DNA from: Cantharellus purpuraceus
Taxonomy: Eukaryota; Basidiomycota; Agaricomycetes; Cantharellales; Hydnaceae
Direction of reading: 5' to 3'
Length of the DNA stretch: 64,000 nt
NCBI GenBank assembly: GCA_025174535.1
Contig: JALBUN010000023.1
Location: 2,294,001-2,358,000 of the forward strand
The notes beneath the pieces were generated by a model. The model had not been told where the DNA came from. It searched no databases and saw nothing but the letters and a program-made list of their open reading frames with translations. The position numbers were made by a program, and so were the translations under genes. Position 1 is the first letter of the stretch; each line of letters begins with the position of its first letter. Below, one piece after another: positions 1 through 10,528 of the stretch.

Positions 1-2031
1 GTGTTCAGGAGCTCCCGGACCGCTCCTTCGTCCCAGTCCCACACACGCGTCCCGCCACTCAGAAGGTGCTCCCGCAGGTACGGCTTATTCATCGTACAGG
101 TGATATCAGAGACATAGCTCTCTGCACGGTCCTTCTCCGTAAACCTAAAGTGAATCTCACCAAGCGCACGTATCTCGTCATGGTGGTACTTTTCGAGCGA
201 GGAGGAGCGAAGGAGCGAAAGGTACTTGAATATAGTCAACAGCACGGTTTCGTAGTTTTCTGGGGACCAAATCAGATTGGAAAGTGCATAAATGAAGGAC
301 TGCCTACCAAAGCCTTCCTTGGTGAGGAATACCTGTATACCAAATTTGGTGAACCCACGTCCTTGTGAGGAATTCCCAGCGCTGACACCGGTGCTCCATC
401 CTTTGCCCTTGAGATACGAGTGGATCGAACCGGGACCCTCGTGCCCAACGAGGTGGCCAAGGAAACTGGCAGGCTTTGAGCGATAGAGCGGGCTTTGCCA
501 CGGGATATGAAAGGATACTGAAATGGATCGGAAATCCATGACAGTCTTTGACTCAACAATAGTCTAAATACATGTGAATGAGGATCACTGATTGAACCAA
601 AGACACATACACCATGCTCATTTGGACCAAGCGGTGAATCTGTGATGAGAGGTGCAGGATCTTGTGAGCGATTCACGATCGGGGAGAAGAGAGTGGTCGT
701 CAACTGTGTGAGTTCATCGAGTGATTCTGCCACGTGTCTGAGTCACTATACAGGTTCAGAAATTGACCATTACCTCGTCCCACAATGGCCAGCTTCATCC
801 TCCCAGCACAATACTCTGTCTGCCACCACTCCACAAGCCTCCGACGCGTCTCGCGCCCGACAGGCCCGCCGTCCGGATCTGACTCAGAAGGCAATGCGGG
901 AAGAGGGTTGGCAGGATCGACGACAGGTGGCGCCACAGCATTCCCATTAGGGACGCCGTCTGTCTTGGTGGTATGGTTTTCCAAGGTCTGGGCGACGCTA
1001 CGGCCGTACGCGCTCAGAGTACCACGATGTCCTGTACCAAACTTGGTCCATGGATGTTTCCGCATGACGCCATCTTGGGATACGTCATCATCTGTGCAGA
1101 ACGAGGGCATGGCGCTCGAAAACTCACCTGTGCCTCGGACATCGCCGCTAAGACCCTTCTCAAGCTGAAAAATGCGCCATCTGTCGCTTTGGGAGTTTTT
1201 CTTGTGCTCCGAATCGACGGCGTTCAGCTCGCGAGCGGTGCCTGCGTCCGAGAAGAGGGGAGAATGGAAGAAAGAAGCAAACATTTCCAGGGCACGTGGG
1301 AGGGGGGACTTGCGTGGGATGGGAGTGACGGAGTCATTGGGGAGGGGCGTGCTTGCGCCCGAAGAGGGAGGTGTGGAGGTGGACGAGACGGAGAAATAGT
1401 AGTTGGTGTTGGAGGCTCCCGTGTAGGCATTGGTATGGCCTCCATGGGCTGAAATGTACTAGAAGGACATTAGGACAGTCGCATGGCAGGACAATGTTGA
1501 TACCTCATTGTACCCGTTCTCTTTAGGAAATTGTTTGGTGCCCTGAGGAGGATTAGCCGGAGGAAGACGCGTGCAGGAGGTGGACGTACCAGGAACAGCA
1601 TATGCTCGCAGAAATGCGCCTAGAAACTGAATCAGTGGGTTGCCATCGTGGGGAATCGCGTCAAGACGCACAAGACCAGGCATATCGTCCTGAAAACGCG
1701 GGGTGAGCGAGCGGGAGAGAGACTGCAAGAGGGAAGGACGTACAGGATCGTTGAGGTGGCCCACCGCAATGTCCATTGCAGCAGCGCTGGTGTCTGCATC
1801 CTTGTCGTGAATCAGCATGGCCTGGAGGCCATTTTCGAGACGGAGGAGACGGTATGCACGAGTGTCTTGTGCAGGTGTCTCTATGGCCCCGGTGAAGACA
1901 GAGTAAGCGGGGGCAGTGAGGGTGGAAGACACTGGTCGCCAGGGAGAGTCGCTGGTCGTGGAAGAGAGCATCCTGACTGCTCTGGGTACGCGTGAGGGTA
2001 GACGAGCAACAGCGAGAGAGGACCGCCACAT
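1..2031 (-). CDS. STE23: STE23/insulin-degrading-enzyme type M16 zinc metalloprotease (3' part beyond window)
   Basis: Large M16A peptidase that cleaves short peptides; the yeast relative Ste23 trims the a-factor pheromone. Inferred exons: 1744-2031, 1672-1689, 1590-1619, 1504-1542, 774-1458, 611-726 and 1-545, running off the left edge. The spliced protein reads [42 protein letters not shown]. This restores the inverted zinc motif HFCEH (HxxEH), with catalytic Glu and both His present. Further downstream are FQLEKG, KFGTG, LAIVGRESLDEL and GHLVGHEGPGS, all diagnostic of the family. The N-terminus is basic and Ser/Arg rich (MWRSSLAVARLPSRVPR), like a mitochondrial presequence. The active site is carried by a 30-nt exon preceded by an 18-nt exon. 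Family call is very sure; a dual mitochondrial location is inference. Confidence 0.93.
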
Positions 2032-2095
2032 ACACGTTACGTAAGCGGAAAAAAAAAAGGGAAAAGAGTACCCGACAGGTGAGGTGCAAAACAGC

Positions 2096-2189
2096 TAACC
2101 CGAGCGAGGATCGAACTCGCGACCAATGCATTTCTAGCAAAGATTTACCCTATAAGTACAACGCTCTAACCAAACTGAGCTACCGGGTT
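2096..2189 (-). tRNA. tRNA-Ile (anticodon UAU) with a 19-nt intron
   Basis: On the minus strand the sequence folds as a full cloverleaf. The 7-bp acceptor stem is AACCCGG/TCGGGTT with discriminator A at 2096. The D-arm is GCTC-AGTTTGGTTA-GAGC, the anticodon loop C-T-TAT-A-A, and the T-arm GCGAG-TTCGATC-CTCGC. A 19-nt insertion sits directly after position 37, the canonical place for a tRNA intron. CCA is not encoded. The anticodon UAU reads the Ile codon AUA. The gene lies between the start of STE23 and SKN7. Confidence 0.93.
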
Positions 2190-2496
2190 GTCAACTGCAG
2201 CTGGGGCCGATGCTAGAATATGATCCATATGTGGTGCGGGGGGAGACATGGATATACTGTATCGAGTTAATTCGTTCGATAACAGCTTCGCCGACGTGGA
2301 ACACGTGACTGGGAGCGACTCACGCTGCCAGAGAGCGTCGTCGGGGTTTGCGAGTTGCTCCTCTCCTCTCCTCGTCGCATCGCACAGCGAGCATCTGGTC
2401 TTTGTTCACTGGACGAGCCGGCGGAGACCGTCGCTTGGAGGCGCTCGAGACCGCATCGAGGCTGGCAGACGCTGTTCTAGACACTGCGTCCAGACC
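2190..2496. other. Upstream region / 5' UTR of SKN7
   Basis: No gene seen. The stretch lies between the tRNA 5' end and the SKN7 start; ORFs here are not family-like. Confidence 0.6.
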
Positions 2497-5342
2497 ATGG
2501 ATCGCCACCAGGATCAACCACCGTTTCCTCTTTTCCCGCCAACGCAGCTCCCTCCTCCCTCTCACCTTCATCTCCCACCGCCGCATTCGTCCTCCTCCTT
2601 TCGCTCAAACACGCTCCCGCCCTTATCCCCCCTCGCCCCCGGCAGATTTCCCCCCGCATCCTACCATCCCTCCCTCTCCTCTCCTCCCTCCACCCTTCCC
2701 TGGCCCCCCCACCGCACCTCCAGCGCCCGTGAAGACGTAAGGCCGTCGATCGTGTCACACCCCCCCGCAAATGACAACGCGAAGGGTAAGGCTATCGAAA
2801 GAGAAATGCCCCCTCCTCCCAGGGACAGGTCATACCAGGACCACCCGCATCCAAAGGACACCGACGATGGCTTGCCCCCAACAAGCGACTTTGTCAAAAA
2901 ACTGTTCAAGTAAGCTTGTCCCTCCCCGTCTCCCCACCGTCTCTTATCCCCCCGCCAGAATGCTCCAGGACAACACCTACTCCGACGTCGTCTGTTGGGG
3001 CCCCGGCGGCGATTGCTTTATCATCAAGGTCCGCACTTGCTCTATCAATGCCGCGCATAACTAACCCTCCCCTCCCCCCTCCCTCCCAGGACATGACCGA
3101 GTTTACAAAGTCAATCCTCCCACGCATGTTCAAGCACTCCAACTTTGCCAGTTTCGTCCGCCAGCTCAACAAGTATGACTTTCACAAGGTCAAGAATAAC
3201 GAGGAAAACACCTTTGGTGACCACAGCTGGACATTTCGACATCCCGATTTTCAGGCCGATCGTCGCGATGCCCTCGAAAATATCAAGCGCAAGGTCCCCT
3301 CCCAGCGCAAACCTGCCTCTTCCAAGGTTCCCCTCAACTCCAACCCTCCCACAGGTGTTACCGCCCATGTTGGATCCCCCGCCTCGCCTCCGCCCCCGTC
3401 TGATGCCAACATCATACAGTCCCTTCAGTCTCAAATCGACCGGCTCACACGCACCCAGGACGACATGGCTGCCCACATTCGCAGCCTGGAAAGCAATTAC
3501 CAGAGCGTGCTCGGTGAAATGGTCAACTTTCAACGCAACATGGCACAGCAAGACGGCCTCATGCAAAACCTCATCCAGTACTTTTTACAACTTGAGAATG
3601 GTTGCTGCGACTACTCTCTTACTTCACCACCGAGCTAATCATCCCCTTTTTTCCCAGGAAAGCAAAAAGAGGACCACGGCGTGCAGCTCCCTCCTACTGA
3701 GAGCCAGTTTGTGCCTGCGTCCGAGGCCCAACGCATCATCGGAGGCACCTACCCAGAGTCCGACGTTGCCCGTGCTTCGTTTGAGCAGATGAACGAAATC
3801 TCGCGCCGCGCCAACACCGCAGGCATGCAGTTCACGGGCGCAGCGACCCCGCCCCTCTCAGGCTCCCCTGTCCCGGGTAACTCTGGCTCTCCACTTACTC
3901 GGCAGGATGCGCTGCAGCGCATCGAAGAGCTCCAGCGCGCTCGTCCAACATCTGCACAGGATCAAAATGGATCCTCTACGTCGCAGGGGCACCAGCACCG
4001 GCAGCAACACCAGCAGCAGCAGCAACAACAACAACAGGCCGCCTTTTCCAGCATCCCAGAGAGCCTCGGGACCGTACCTAGTATGACTGGAAACGTTGAT
4101 GGCGACGTGCCGTTCCCTGGGTTGCAGGTATTCACCGTAGGGCACCTCCTCCCCCGTTCTTCCGCTACGCCAGATGACGGCACGTGGTCCTTTGACCCTG
4201 CCGCGCTCCAGCTTCCCGTGCCTCTAGACGTACAGTCCTCGTCGTCCTTTGCCGCACCTACCGCGGGCCCAAGCACCACCGTGGCGCGCCGTGCACCCAC
4301 ACCGCAGCGGCTGCGCGTGCGGCGCTCGACGTTTGTCCCGGGGTGGGCTGTTCCACCCCGTGTGCTGCTCGTGGACGACGATGCTGTCAGCCGGAAGCTA
4401 TCAAGCAAGTTCCTCCAAGTATTCGGGTGTACGATTGATGTGGCAGTGGATGGCGTGGGCGCGGTAAATAAGATGAATTTAGAGAAGTATGATCTAGTGT
4501 TGATGGTGAGAGAATTTTTATATCTAGAGTTCCAGACTTTGTTGACGAAGGTCGGGGTAGGATATTGTGATGCCAAAGCTGGACGGGGTGTCTGCGACTT
4601 CGTTGATTAGGCAGTTTGATCCCATGACTCCTATTATCTCAATGACAAGCAACTCCAAGCCAAATGAGATTCTCACGTACTATTCGCACGGTAGGTGGAG
4701 GTACCCACTTACACTGATGCCCCTGACGTCGCCGCGTAGGTATGAACGATATTTTACCCAAACCATTTACCAAAGAGGGCCTGCTCGATATGTTGGAAGT
4801 GAGTCGAGTACGGCCAGGGTCGATGCGTGCTCCTTCTGACTCTTGCACGATAGAAACACCTGATGCATCTCAAAGTTATACAAGAGATGGCCAGGGTACC
4901 ACGCGGTCCTGGGATCCCGCCGCTCAATGACGCCTCGTTCAACGAGGCACTCGTCGTTGGTAGCAGCAATGCCGCCGCCGCCGCAGCAGCAGCAGCAGCA
5001 GCCAGCAACAACAACAACAATGCCAGCGGAAGTAACATTACAAGCACACAGAGCCCCTTGCCACTTCTCCCCATGTCCGATGATGACGTGCGAATCAACC
5101 CGCTTGCAGGGTTGGGTCTTTCCGATGAGCAGTACGCCCAGATCTTGCAGACGATGATGCACGGCGCGTCGATTAGTGGATATGACGCCGGCTCAGGGTC
5201 CGGTTCAGGGTCGGGTAACGCGGGTGATGGGACTGGGGGAGGCGAGGGTGGCGAAAGTGGTGTTCTCGGCAAGCGCGCGTTGGAGGATCCTGAAAGAGAC
5301 CCGAGGGAAGAGAAGCGGAGTCGGTTCCAGGTAGTGGAATGA
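2497..5342 (+). CDS. SKN7: SKN7-type response regulator transcription factor (HSF DNA-binding domain + receiver)
   Basis: Nuclear output of the Sln1-type phosphorelay, acting in oxidative and osmotic stress and wall signalling. Exons: 2497-2909, 2959-3028, 3090-3600, 3658-4505, 4561-4690, 4740-4798 and 4854-5342, giving 839 aa in one frame. A Pro/Ser-rich N-terminus comes first. The HSF domain (about 131-230) contains DFVKKLFKMLQDNTYSDVV and FVRQLNKYDFHKV. A coiled coil follows (about 265-330). A receiver (about 563-680) has the acidic pocket LLVDDD, phospho-acceptor Asp in LVLMDIVMP, Thr/Ser in MTSN and Lys in PKPF. Poly-Gln lies near 4010 and poly-Ala near 4975. The C-terminus is basic (REEKRSRF). 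The ATG at 2497 has a good context (agaccATGg). An intron falls directly before the phospho-acceptor codon. Confidence 0.95.
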
Positions 5343-5806
5343 TGACGCTTGCGCGGCCACGGCCCCCATCAAGGTACCCCCCCGGTGGCACATACCTTCC
5401 AGGTTGTATCAACAATTGCTTTTACTTGCTGTGTGTCCCTTTTAGCTTTCTTACGCTATGTGTATTCCTTGTACTCATTCTGTGGACCTCCACGTACACG
5501 ATGATGGATGGATACCCCGTATTATGTTGAATACCATGCTAAAATTCTATGCTATTTCCCCACTCACACCATGCATACTCAGCTTCGTACAAACTTCAAA
5601 GGTATATTAAACAACCATTTACGATATACAATCCATGAACTGACGTTGCCAAAAGTCCATTAGCCCCGCCGCAGGCGAAACACCCAGACGGGGCGGGGGC
5701 TCAAAAAAAGGCAGGCGTGGAAGTCATCTTAAGGACAAGTCCGTTCGTGTAATCCAAAACTTTCTAAATCGCACGTGACGCAAACGACGAAAATGCAAGT
5801 AGCGCA
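5343..5806. other. Convergent intergenic region, SKN7 3' end / GH5-like 3' end
   Basis: AT-rich stretch that probably holds both 3' UTRs. No gene or repeat recognised. Confidence 0.6.
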
Positions 5807-8029
5807 TCAGACGTTCTTTGCCAGCTGTTGGAGTGCTCCGGCCTGGAAAATGTTCTGTAGGGCAGGCGTAATGCTAGACATGAAAAAAAGAGGTAAACGT
5901 CGGAGCGAAGTAATGAATGATCAATGGAAAACTGACGCTTGATAACCATCGTTGGGGGACATGTTCTGCTGACCCAGTGCCGGCGTGAAAACGTTTGTGC
6001 TCGACTGAGCAGGCACCTGGTTCTGGTCCTGCGAGGTCAGGTTAGTCTGACCCCACTGGTACTGTGTGATCCCCGCAATGTTGTTCTCGATCGCCGCTTG
6101 GATCCACTGTGTGTAGGTAACTTGCTGCTGAGAGTCTGTCAACGGCTGTTGACCCTGCTCCAGGCCCACCCCCAACGCGGTCGGGATCGGAACCTCAGGT
6201 GTAGTGACGGTCGAATTGGTGGGGAAGAGTGGCTGCGTAGAATTGAAAGGCGTGAATGCGGGTAGATTGCCTTGCGTGACGAGACCAAACCCGGTCAGCG
6301 ACATGGGTTTATTGAAGCTAAGGGATAAAAGACGACTTTAAAACGAGCATCGCTACCAGCGATGCAATGACTCACGTCGCAGCTGACTGGGCTTGCTGTG
6401 TGATCCATTCGATACCAGCCTGAATGGTGTTGTTGAAGGCATCCAGGTTGGGATCCAGAGGCACATACGTGTTCTGGTCCGGGAATAGTTGGCTACGAGT
6501 GACAAGATGTCAGAATATGCTCAGACAACGACAAGCAGAGCGTCGCACAATGTGCTGAACCCAATACTGAGAGGAACGTCAATGAGTGCCAACGCCATGT
6601 ATGTCAGGGGGAACGTACTCTGGAATATTGATGATGTCTTGAGAGTCAACTCCTTGGCTTCCGTCGAAAGCTGGGCCGACGCTCTGAGTACCAAGCTGCC
6701 TCTTAGAATACGCCTTCTCCGCAGTTGGTCCACGGTACGTCCATATGGCCTTCTTGCCTCGCGCGCGCTTCTGGGCGGCACCTTCCCTGCGTTGCTTGGC
6801 AGCTTCAGCGTTGCGCTTCAGTTTGGCGCGACGTTGACTGAGCACAGCTTTGGCAGTGAGAGGGCCGGTGGCACGCCTCTTTTGGCCCGGTGCAGGTGAG
6901 GCCTGTGGACGAGGCGCGAGAGGAAAGAGCTTGGGGCAGTCAACGCAGAAGAATCCTTGAGTCCTGAACAAAACGATAAGATGAGCCAGTGAAGCAGAGT
7001 ACCACAAACAGAATTGTTACCCTGAGGAGACAATGTGGTTCGGGTCAAGTGATTTCACATGCGATGCGATAGTGGCGTGCCATTGTGTCACGTTCTGCAC
7101 CCAAAGTTCAGTCTCTCGAGCCCTATCTGGCGGAAATACAGATCAGCATACCTGAGCGACACATGTAGGTGAGGTAGCAAGAGTAGAGTTGCATCGTGCG
7201 TCGTTGGCGAGCTCCCAAGACAATAACTCGGTATTGTCTTTGTATCGTGGAACAAGCACATTCAGAAAGTTTTGGAACGCGTCGATCAGGGTCTGATTTG
7301 TGAAAAATTGGTCATGTTCTGTTAGGTTATGTGCGCGAACGTATGCATCCATTCCACCGTAATCATTGGACAGAAAACCTGGTGGGTGGGTGACGTTTGT
7401 GGTAGTACCAGCACGTTTCGACAACGTGCTGTTGAGAGCTGACGAAAGGGGACGCAAAGGATTCCAGTTGTTAGTAAGGGACAACTGCACCCGAATGCCG
7501 TGAGCCTTGGCCGATGAGAGCACCTTGTCAAGGCGCTGAAGACCATTTACACCAGTGTTGATCGTTACGGTGCCATTAGGGTTGAACAACTGGCAGACAT
7601 GATTACGCCGCGATCTGGGAACAAGGGACACAACGCAGACATACCTGAAACCAGGCTCCTGCTAAAGGAATTTCGAACACGTCATTGAAGGCCCATGTAC
7701 GGACGACAGTAATATTTTTGGCAGCGATACTCTGGAGAGTGAGATCAATGTCGTCGTCTGAAAGCTGTTGGAGCCAATATGCGTCGGTTGCGAAATAAAA
7801 AAAGGGCCTGGCGAAGGTGTACGTTGAGTGGACCTGACAGACGCATCGGAGACACCACCTACTGGTTATTGACCATGAGTTGGCCGTTATTGGTTGTTAC
7901 AAAGCCCTGAGCCGCAGGGGAGACATTATTGCGCTTTTGGGCGCGCACAGAGTTTGGAATCCATGTGGTGGATGCCACAGACTTTACGAGGCAACCCACA
8001 GCGGCTGCCACTGCAAAGAACCGCATCAT
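5807..8029 (-). CDS. Secreted GH5-like (endo-mannanase fold) protein, probable catalytically dead pseudoenzyme
   Basis: Nine exons: 7863-8029, 7645-7807, 7152-7589, 7021-7094, 6619-6963, 6549-6566 (18 nt), 6376-6492, 5937-6317 and 5807-5873, giving 589 aa. A signal peptide opens the protein (MMRFFAVAAAVGCLVKSVAS). GH5 features are the PFFYFATDAYWL start, the VVRTWAFND strand, LLSWELANDARC and the ITQYQWGQ end. In active fungal GH5 mannanases the acid/base lies in an NEP motif and the nucleophile in an EFG/EYG motif. Here these positions read N-D240-A and T-G450-F-G, so both Glu are absent. A very basic insert (about 309-369) separates the halves and is bounded by dibasic KR sites. The role could be carbohydrate binding or structural. 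The family call is solid; loss of activity is inferred from the residues. Confidence 0.85.
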
Positions 8030-8472
8030 TTAATAGATTATCGTGAACGACCGTCAAGCGTAGCGGGGAGGTGGGAGGAGCAGACCCAGCGTCGGGAACA
8101 TCGTAAAGCATAGCATTTTCTTATAAAGGTAGATCTGGGCACAATTGCGCTACCAGCTCAATCGGGCACCCAGGGCTCATAGCGGTGTCGGGACTAGACA
8201 CACGGCCTCTGTGCTGCGCGCTTTGCGCTTTGTCATATGCTCAAATTCAAACATAAATTTTATCGTGAATTCTTCAACAAGTCCCGCTTCATCTCATACC
8301 TCATATAAAATCCCTTGTCATTATATACCATTCTTCACCTCCCCTCCCTGACTGCTGCATCACGACCTCTCGTCTTATCCGGGCGGGCACCCCGTTTGGA
8401 AGTGTGCTAAGTTGTTCGATCCATTTGGCACGCGTGTCAAACCAAGTCCGTATAGGCTTGACCAAACCAGGC
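8030..8472. other. Intergenic: upstream of the GH5-like gene, downstream of the TPR gene
   Basis: No coding family seen. Both flanking genes run on the minus strand, so this should contain the GH5-like promoter and the TPR-gene terminator. Confidence 0.55.
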
Positions 8473-10257
8473 CTAGTTCCCCAGCTCTCTTTTCCGCGCG
8501 TTTGTATACCTTTCCCAAAGCGATTGCCATGCATCCACGCTTGTCACGCGAAGTAAACCCTCTTCTACTTCCGCCCAGCCTAACGCTCGTTCATAACATT
8601 CGAGAGCCTTCCTTTGACCGTCTTCCACCTCTTCGTACAACACCCCGCACAAGTCCCAAGCTTCCACCGCCGTTCGTCGCGCATCTCGCAGCGCCGATCG
8701 TGCCGGTGTGTGTAGCCATGGGGATTGCCTATAGGTCAGCGCAAGGGGAGCATGCGAGGCGACGGGATGTGGCACGTTCGTGCCTGGTCCTGAGACCGAC
8801 TTCGAACTAACGCTGGATGACATATTAGGTGGGAGCGATGTGTCCGTCAGTACTTGAGCTACAATCTCAGACAAGGAAGCTGCTGTCACGAGGTCCGTGA
8901 GAGGCTTTGTAGGTGCTGCTTTGCGTCGACTCGAAGACGTTGATATTGAATAGGTCACCTCTGCATGGTGTAATGCGAGTATGGACTTGCGTTGCAGCAG
9001 ATACATTTGGTGCAATATTTGTCCTGGCGATTGAGGCTCAACCGAGGTGGGTGAAGACGTCTCAGGTATCACAACCATGTTATCAATGAGTGAAATGGCA
9101 TATTCCTGGATTTCTTTCGCTTCCTTGAGCTGGTTCATCTTCGAATAGTGAGCCGAAATGGAAAGAATAGCAGCAACGAGCGTTCTTTGTGCCGCTGGTG
9201 ATGAAGGTGGACGGATGGGTAACGTAAACTTCGTCGACTTCATCTCTATGCGAGGACTCGAAGACGTTTCTTCTGATGGCGTCCTTTGAGTCCATTTCCA
9301 AAAGGTTGATATATTCCCGTCAGTTGATGTCGGAGAAGGTGGCTGCACATGTGCCGGTACAGATGGATCCGAAGAAATGTCATCTGAAGTGAGATCGATG
9401 CCTCTGGTCCACCATGTAAGGGCTGCCTCATCGTTCCCAAGACGCTCAGAGATATCCCCAATCTTAACAGCAAGATGGGCTTGCGAAAGCCGGTGGCCCT
9501 TTCGGCCATCTACCAAGATCTGGAGATACTCCTCTCGGGCTCGTGACAATGCCGCCCGGGTTCCCATACGCTCTAGCACCGCAGCATGACGTTCGAGCAA
9601 GTCTGATCCGACCCTGTCCATGCGCACCCTTCCATCTTGATCATGAATGAATGCAATAGCTTTCTCCAAGTATATGCGTGCACTTTCGAGGTCTGAGCGC
9701 GCAAGGTTCAGGCTGCCCGCGCCTCGGCTTCCATCAGCTTGAGATATTGTTGTGGTGCCTCCAAAGGGCAAGGAATTGTGGAGGCTGAACCAAGCAGCAC
9801 GGACGGCATGCCGTCCAATGAAACCCAACGATGAACTCGTTCCACCATTTTCACCGCCTGTCCAGCCCTCTGGCTCCCATCCCCACCGCTTCGCGTCCTC
9901 GTCCCGGGGTATGCGCATCTGACGCTCGATCCAAAGGTGCCCACCCTCAAACGCGGTCACCGTTACAAGGCCTACGATGAGCGCACCATATCCAATAAAT
10001 GCGACCATTCTGCCCAAGTTTCTAAATGCAAACAGTGTATGCCCGATGAATTCATTTTGGACGTTCTCAGGACTAGCATCGGTGTCAGGCTCGTATCTGA
10101 CGGGTGGTGGCTGCGACTTGTTAGCGAATCCTCGTCTCCACTGCAAATCAATATGCGAGGTAGACCTAATGCGAAGACGAGTGACGGCCAGACGTCTCGA
10201 GTAGCATCGCGTCAACACCATATGAGAGCAATGTTGGTTTACTTCCGCGACCCTCAT
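8473..10257 (-). CDS. Mitochondrial inner-membrane TPR-like protein (Mgr3-like)
   Basis: Single-exon gene of 594 codons. An alternative in-frame Met at residue 13 starts a better presequence, with many Arg and almost no acidic residues. One transmembrane helix is visible at about 84-102 (MVAFIGYGALIVGLVTVTA). The rest is helical and resembles degenerate TPRs, for example the segments around SDLESARIYLEKAIAF, AREEYLQIL, GDISERLGNDEAALTWW and DGQRKALECYERALGWAEVE. This layout (presequence, one membrane span, TPRs) matches yeast Mgr3, an adaptor of the i-AAA protease. The assignment rests on architecture rather than a signature motif, so the function is tentative. Confidence 0.7.
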   Translation of the reverse strand: MRVAEVNQHCSHMVLTRCYSRRLAVTRLRIRSTSHIDLQWRRGFANKSQPPPVRYEPDTDASPENVQNEFIGHTLFAFRNLGRMVAFIGYGALIVGLVTVTAFEGGHLWIERQMRIPRDEDAKRWGWEPEGWTGGENGGTSSSLGFIGRHAVRAAWFSLHNSLPFGGTTTISQADGSRGAGSLNLARSDLESARIYLEKAIAFIHDQDGRVRMDRVGSDLLERHAAVLERMGTRAALSRAREEYLQILVDGRKGHRLSQAHLAVKIGDISERLGNDEAALTWWTRGIDLTSDDISSDPSVPAHVQPPSPTSTDGNISTFWKWTQRTPSEETSSSPRIEMKSTKFTLPIRPPSSPAAQRTLVAAILSISAHYSKMNQLKEAKEIQEYAISLIDNMVVIPETSSPTSVEPQSPGQILHQMYLLQRKSILALHHAEVTYSISTSSSRRKAAPTKPLTDLVTAASLSEIVAQVLTDTSLPPNMSSSVSSKSVSGPGTNVPHPVASHAPLALTYRQSPWLHTPARSALRDARRTAVEAWDLCGVLYEEVEDGQRKALECYERALGWAEVEEGLLRVTSVDAWQSLWERYTNARKRELGN

Positions 10258-10528
10258 GTGCGGAGTTCATATTTGTTCGTTCGTTCCGCCGCTTTTTCAT
10301 AGTTGCGACTCTATACCATTCGAGTTGACAACCGAGCCATGTCACTCATTTTAGCTATCTCGGTCCTGAACCCTTTTAATGAACGTTGTTATGTTCTGAC
10401 AGCTATCGCGGCTGCTAAAGCCTCGTCGGTGGACATGGCTACGAGACACGAAACGTCACGCGACCGTGTTACGTCACTGAGCGCGTCGGCTACTTGCCCT
10501 GCCTCTGAGATTTAATTCCAAGTATTAA

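Noticed and set aside
418..445. tRNA T-arm-like string (gatcgaaccggg)
   Set aside because: Lies inside the coding exon of STE23 (GPGSIHS) and no other arm of a tRNA is present.
1092..1127. Possible 36-nt intron (GTGAGT...CACAG) in STE23
   Set aside because: Length is a multiple of three and too short for the local intron size; the read-through frame is open, so I left it as exon.
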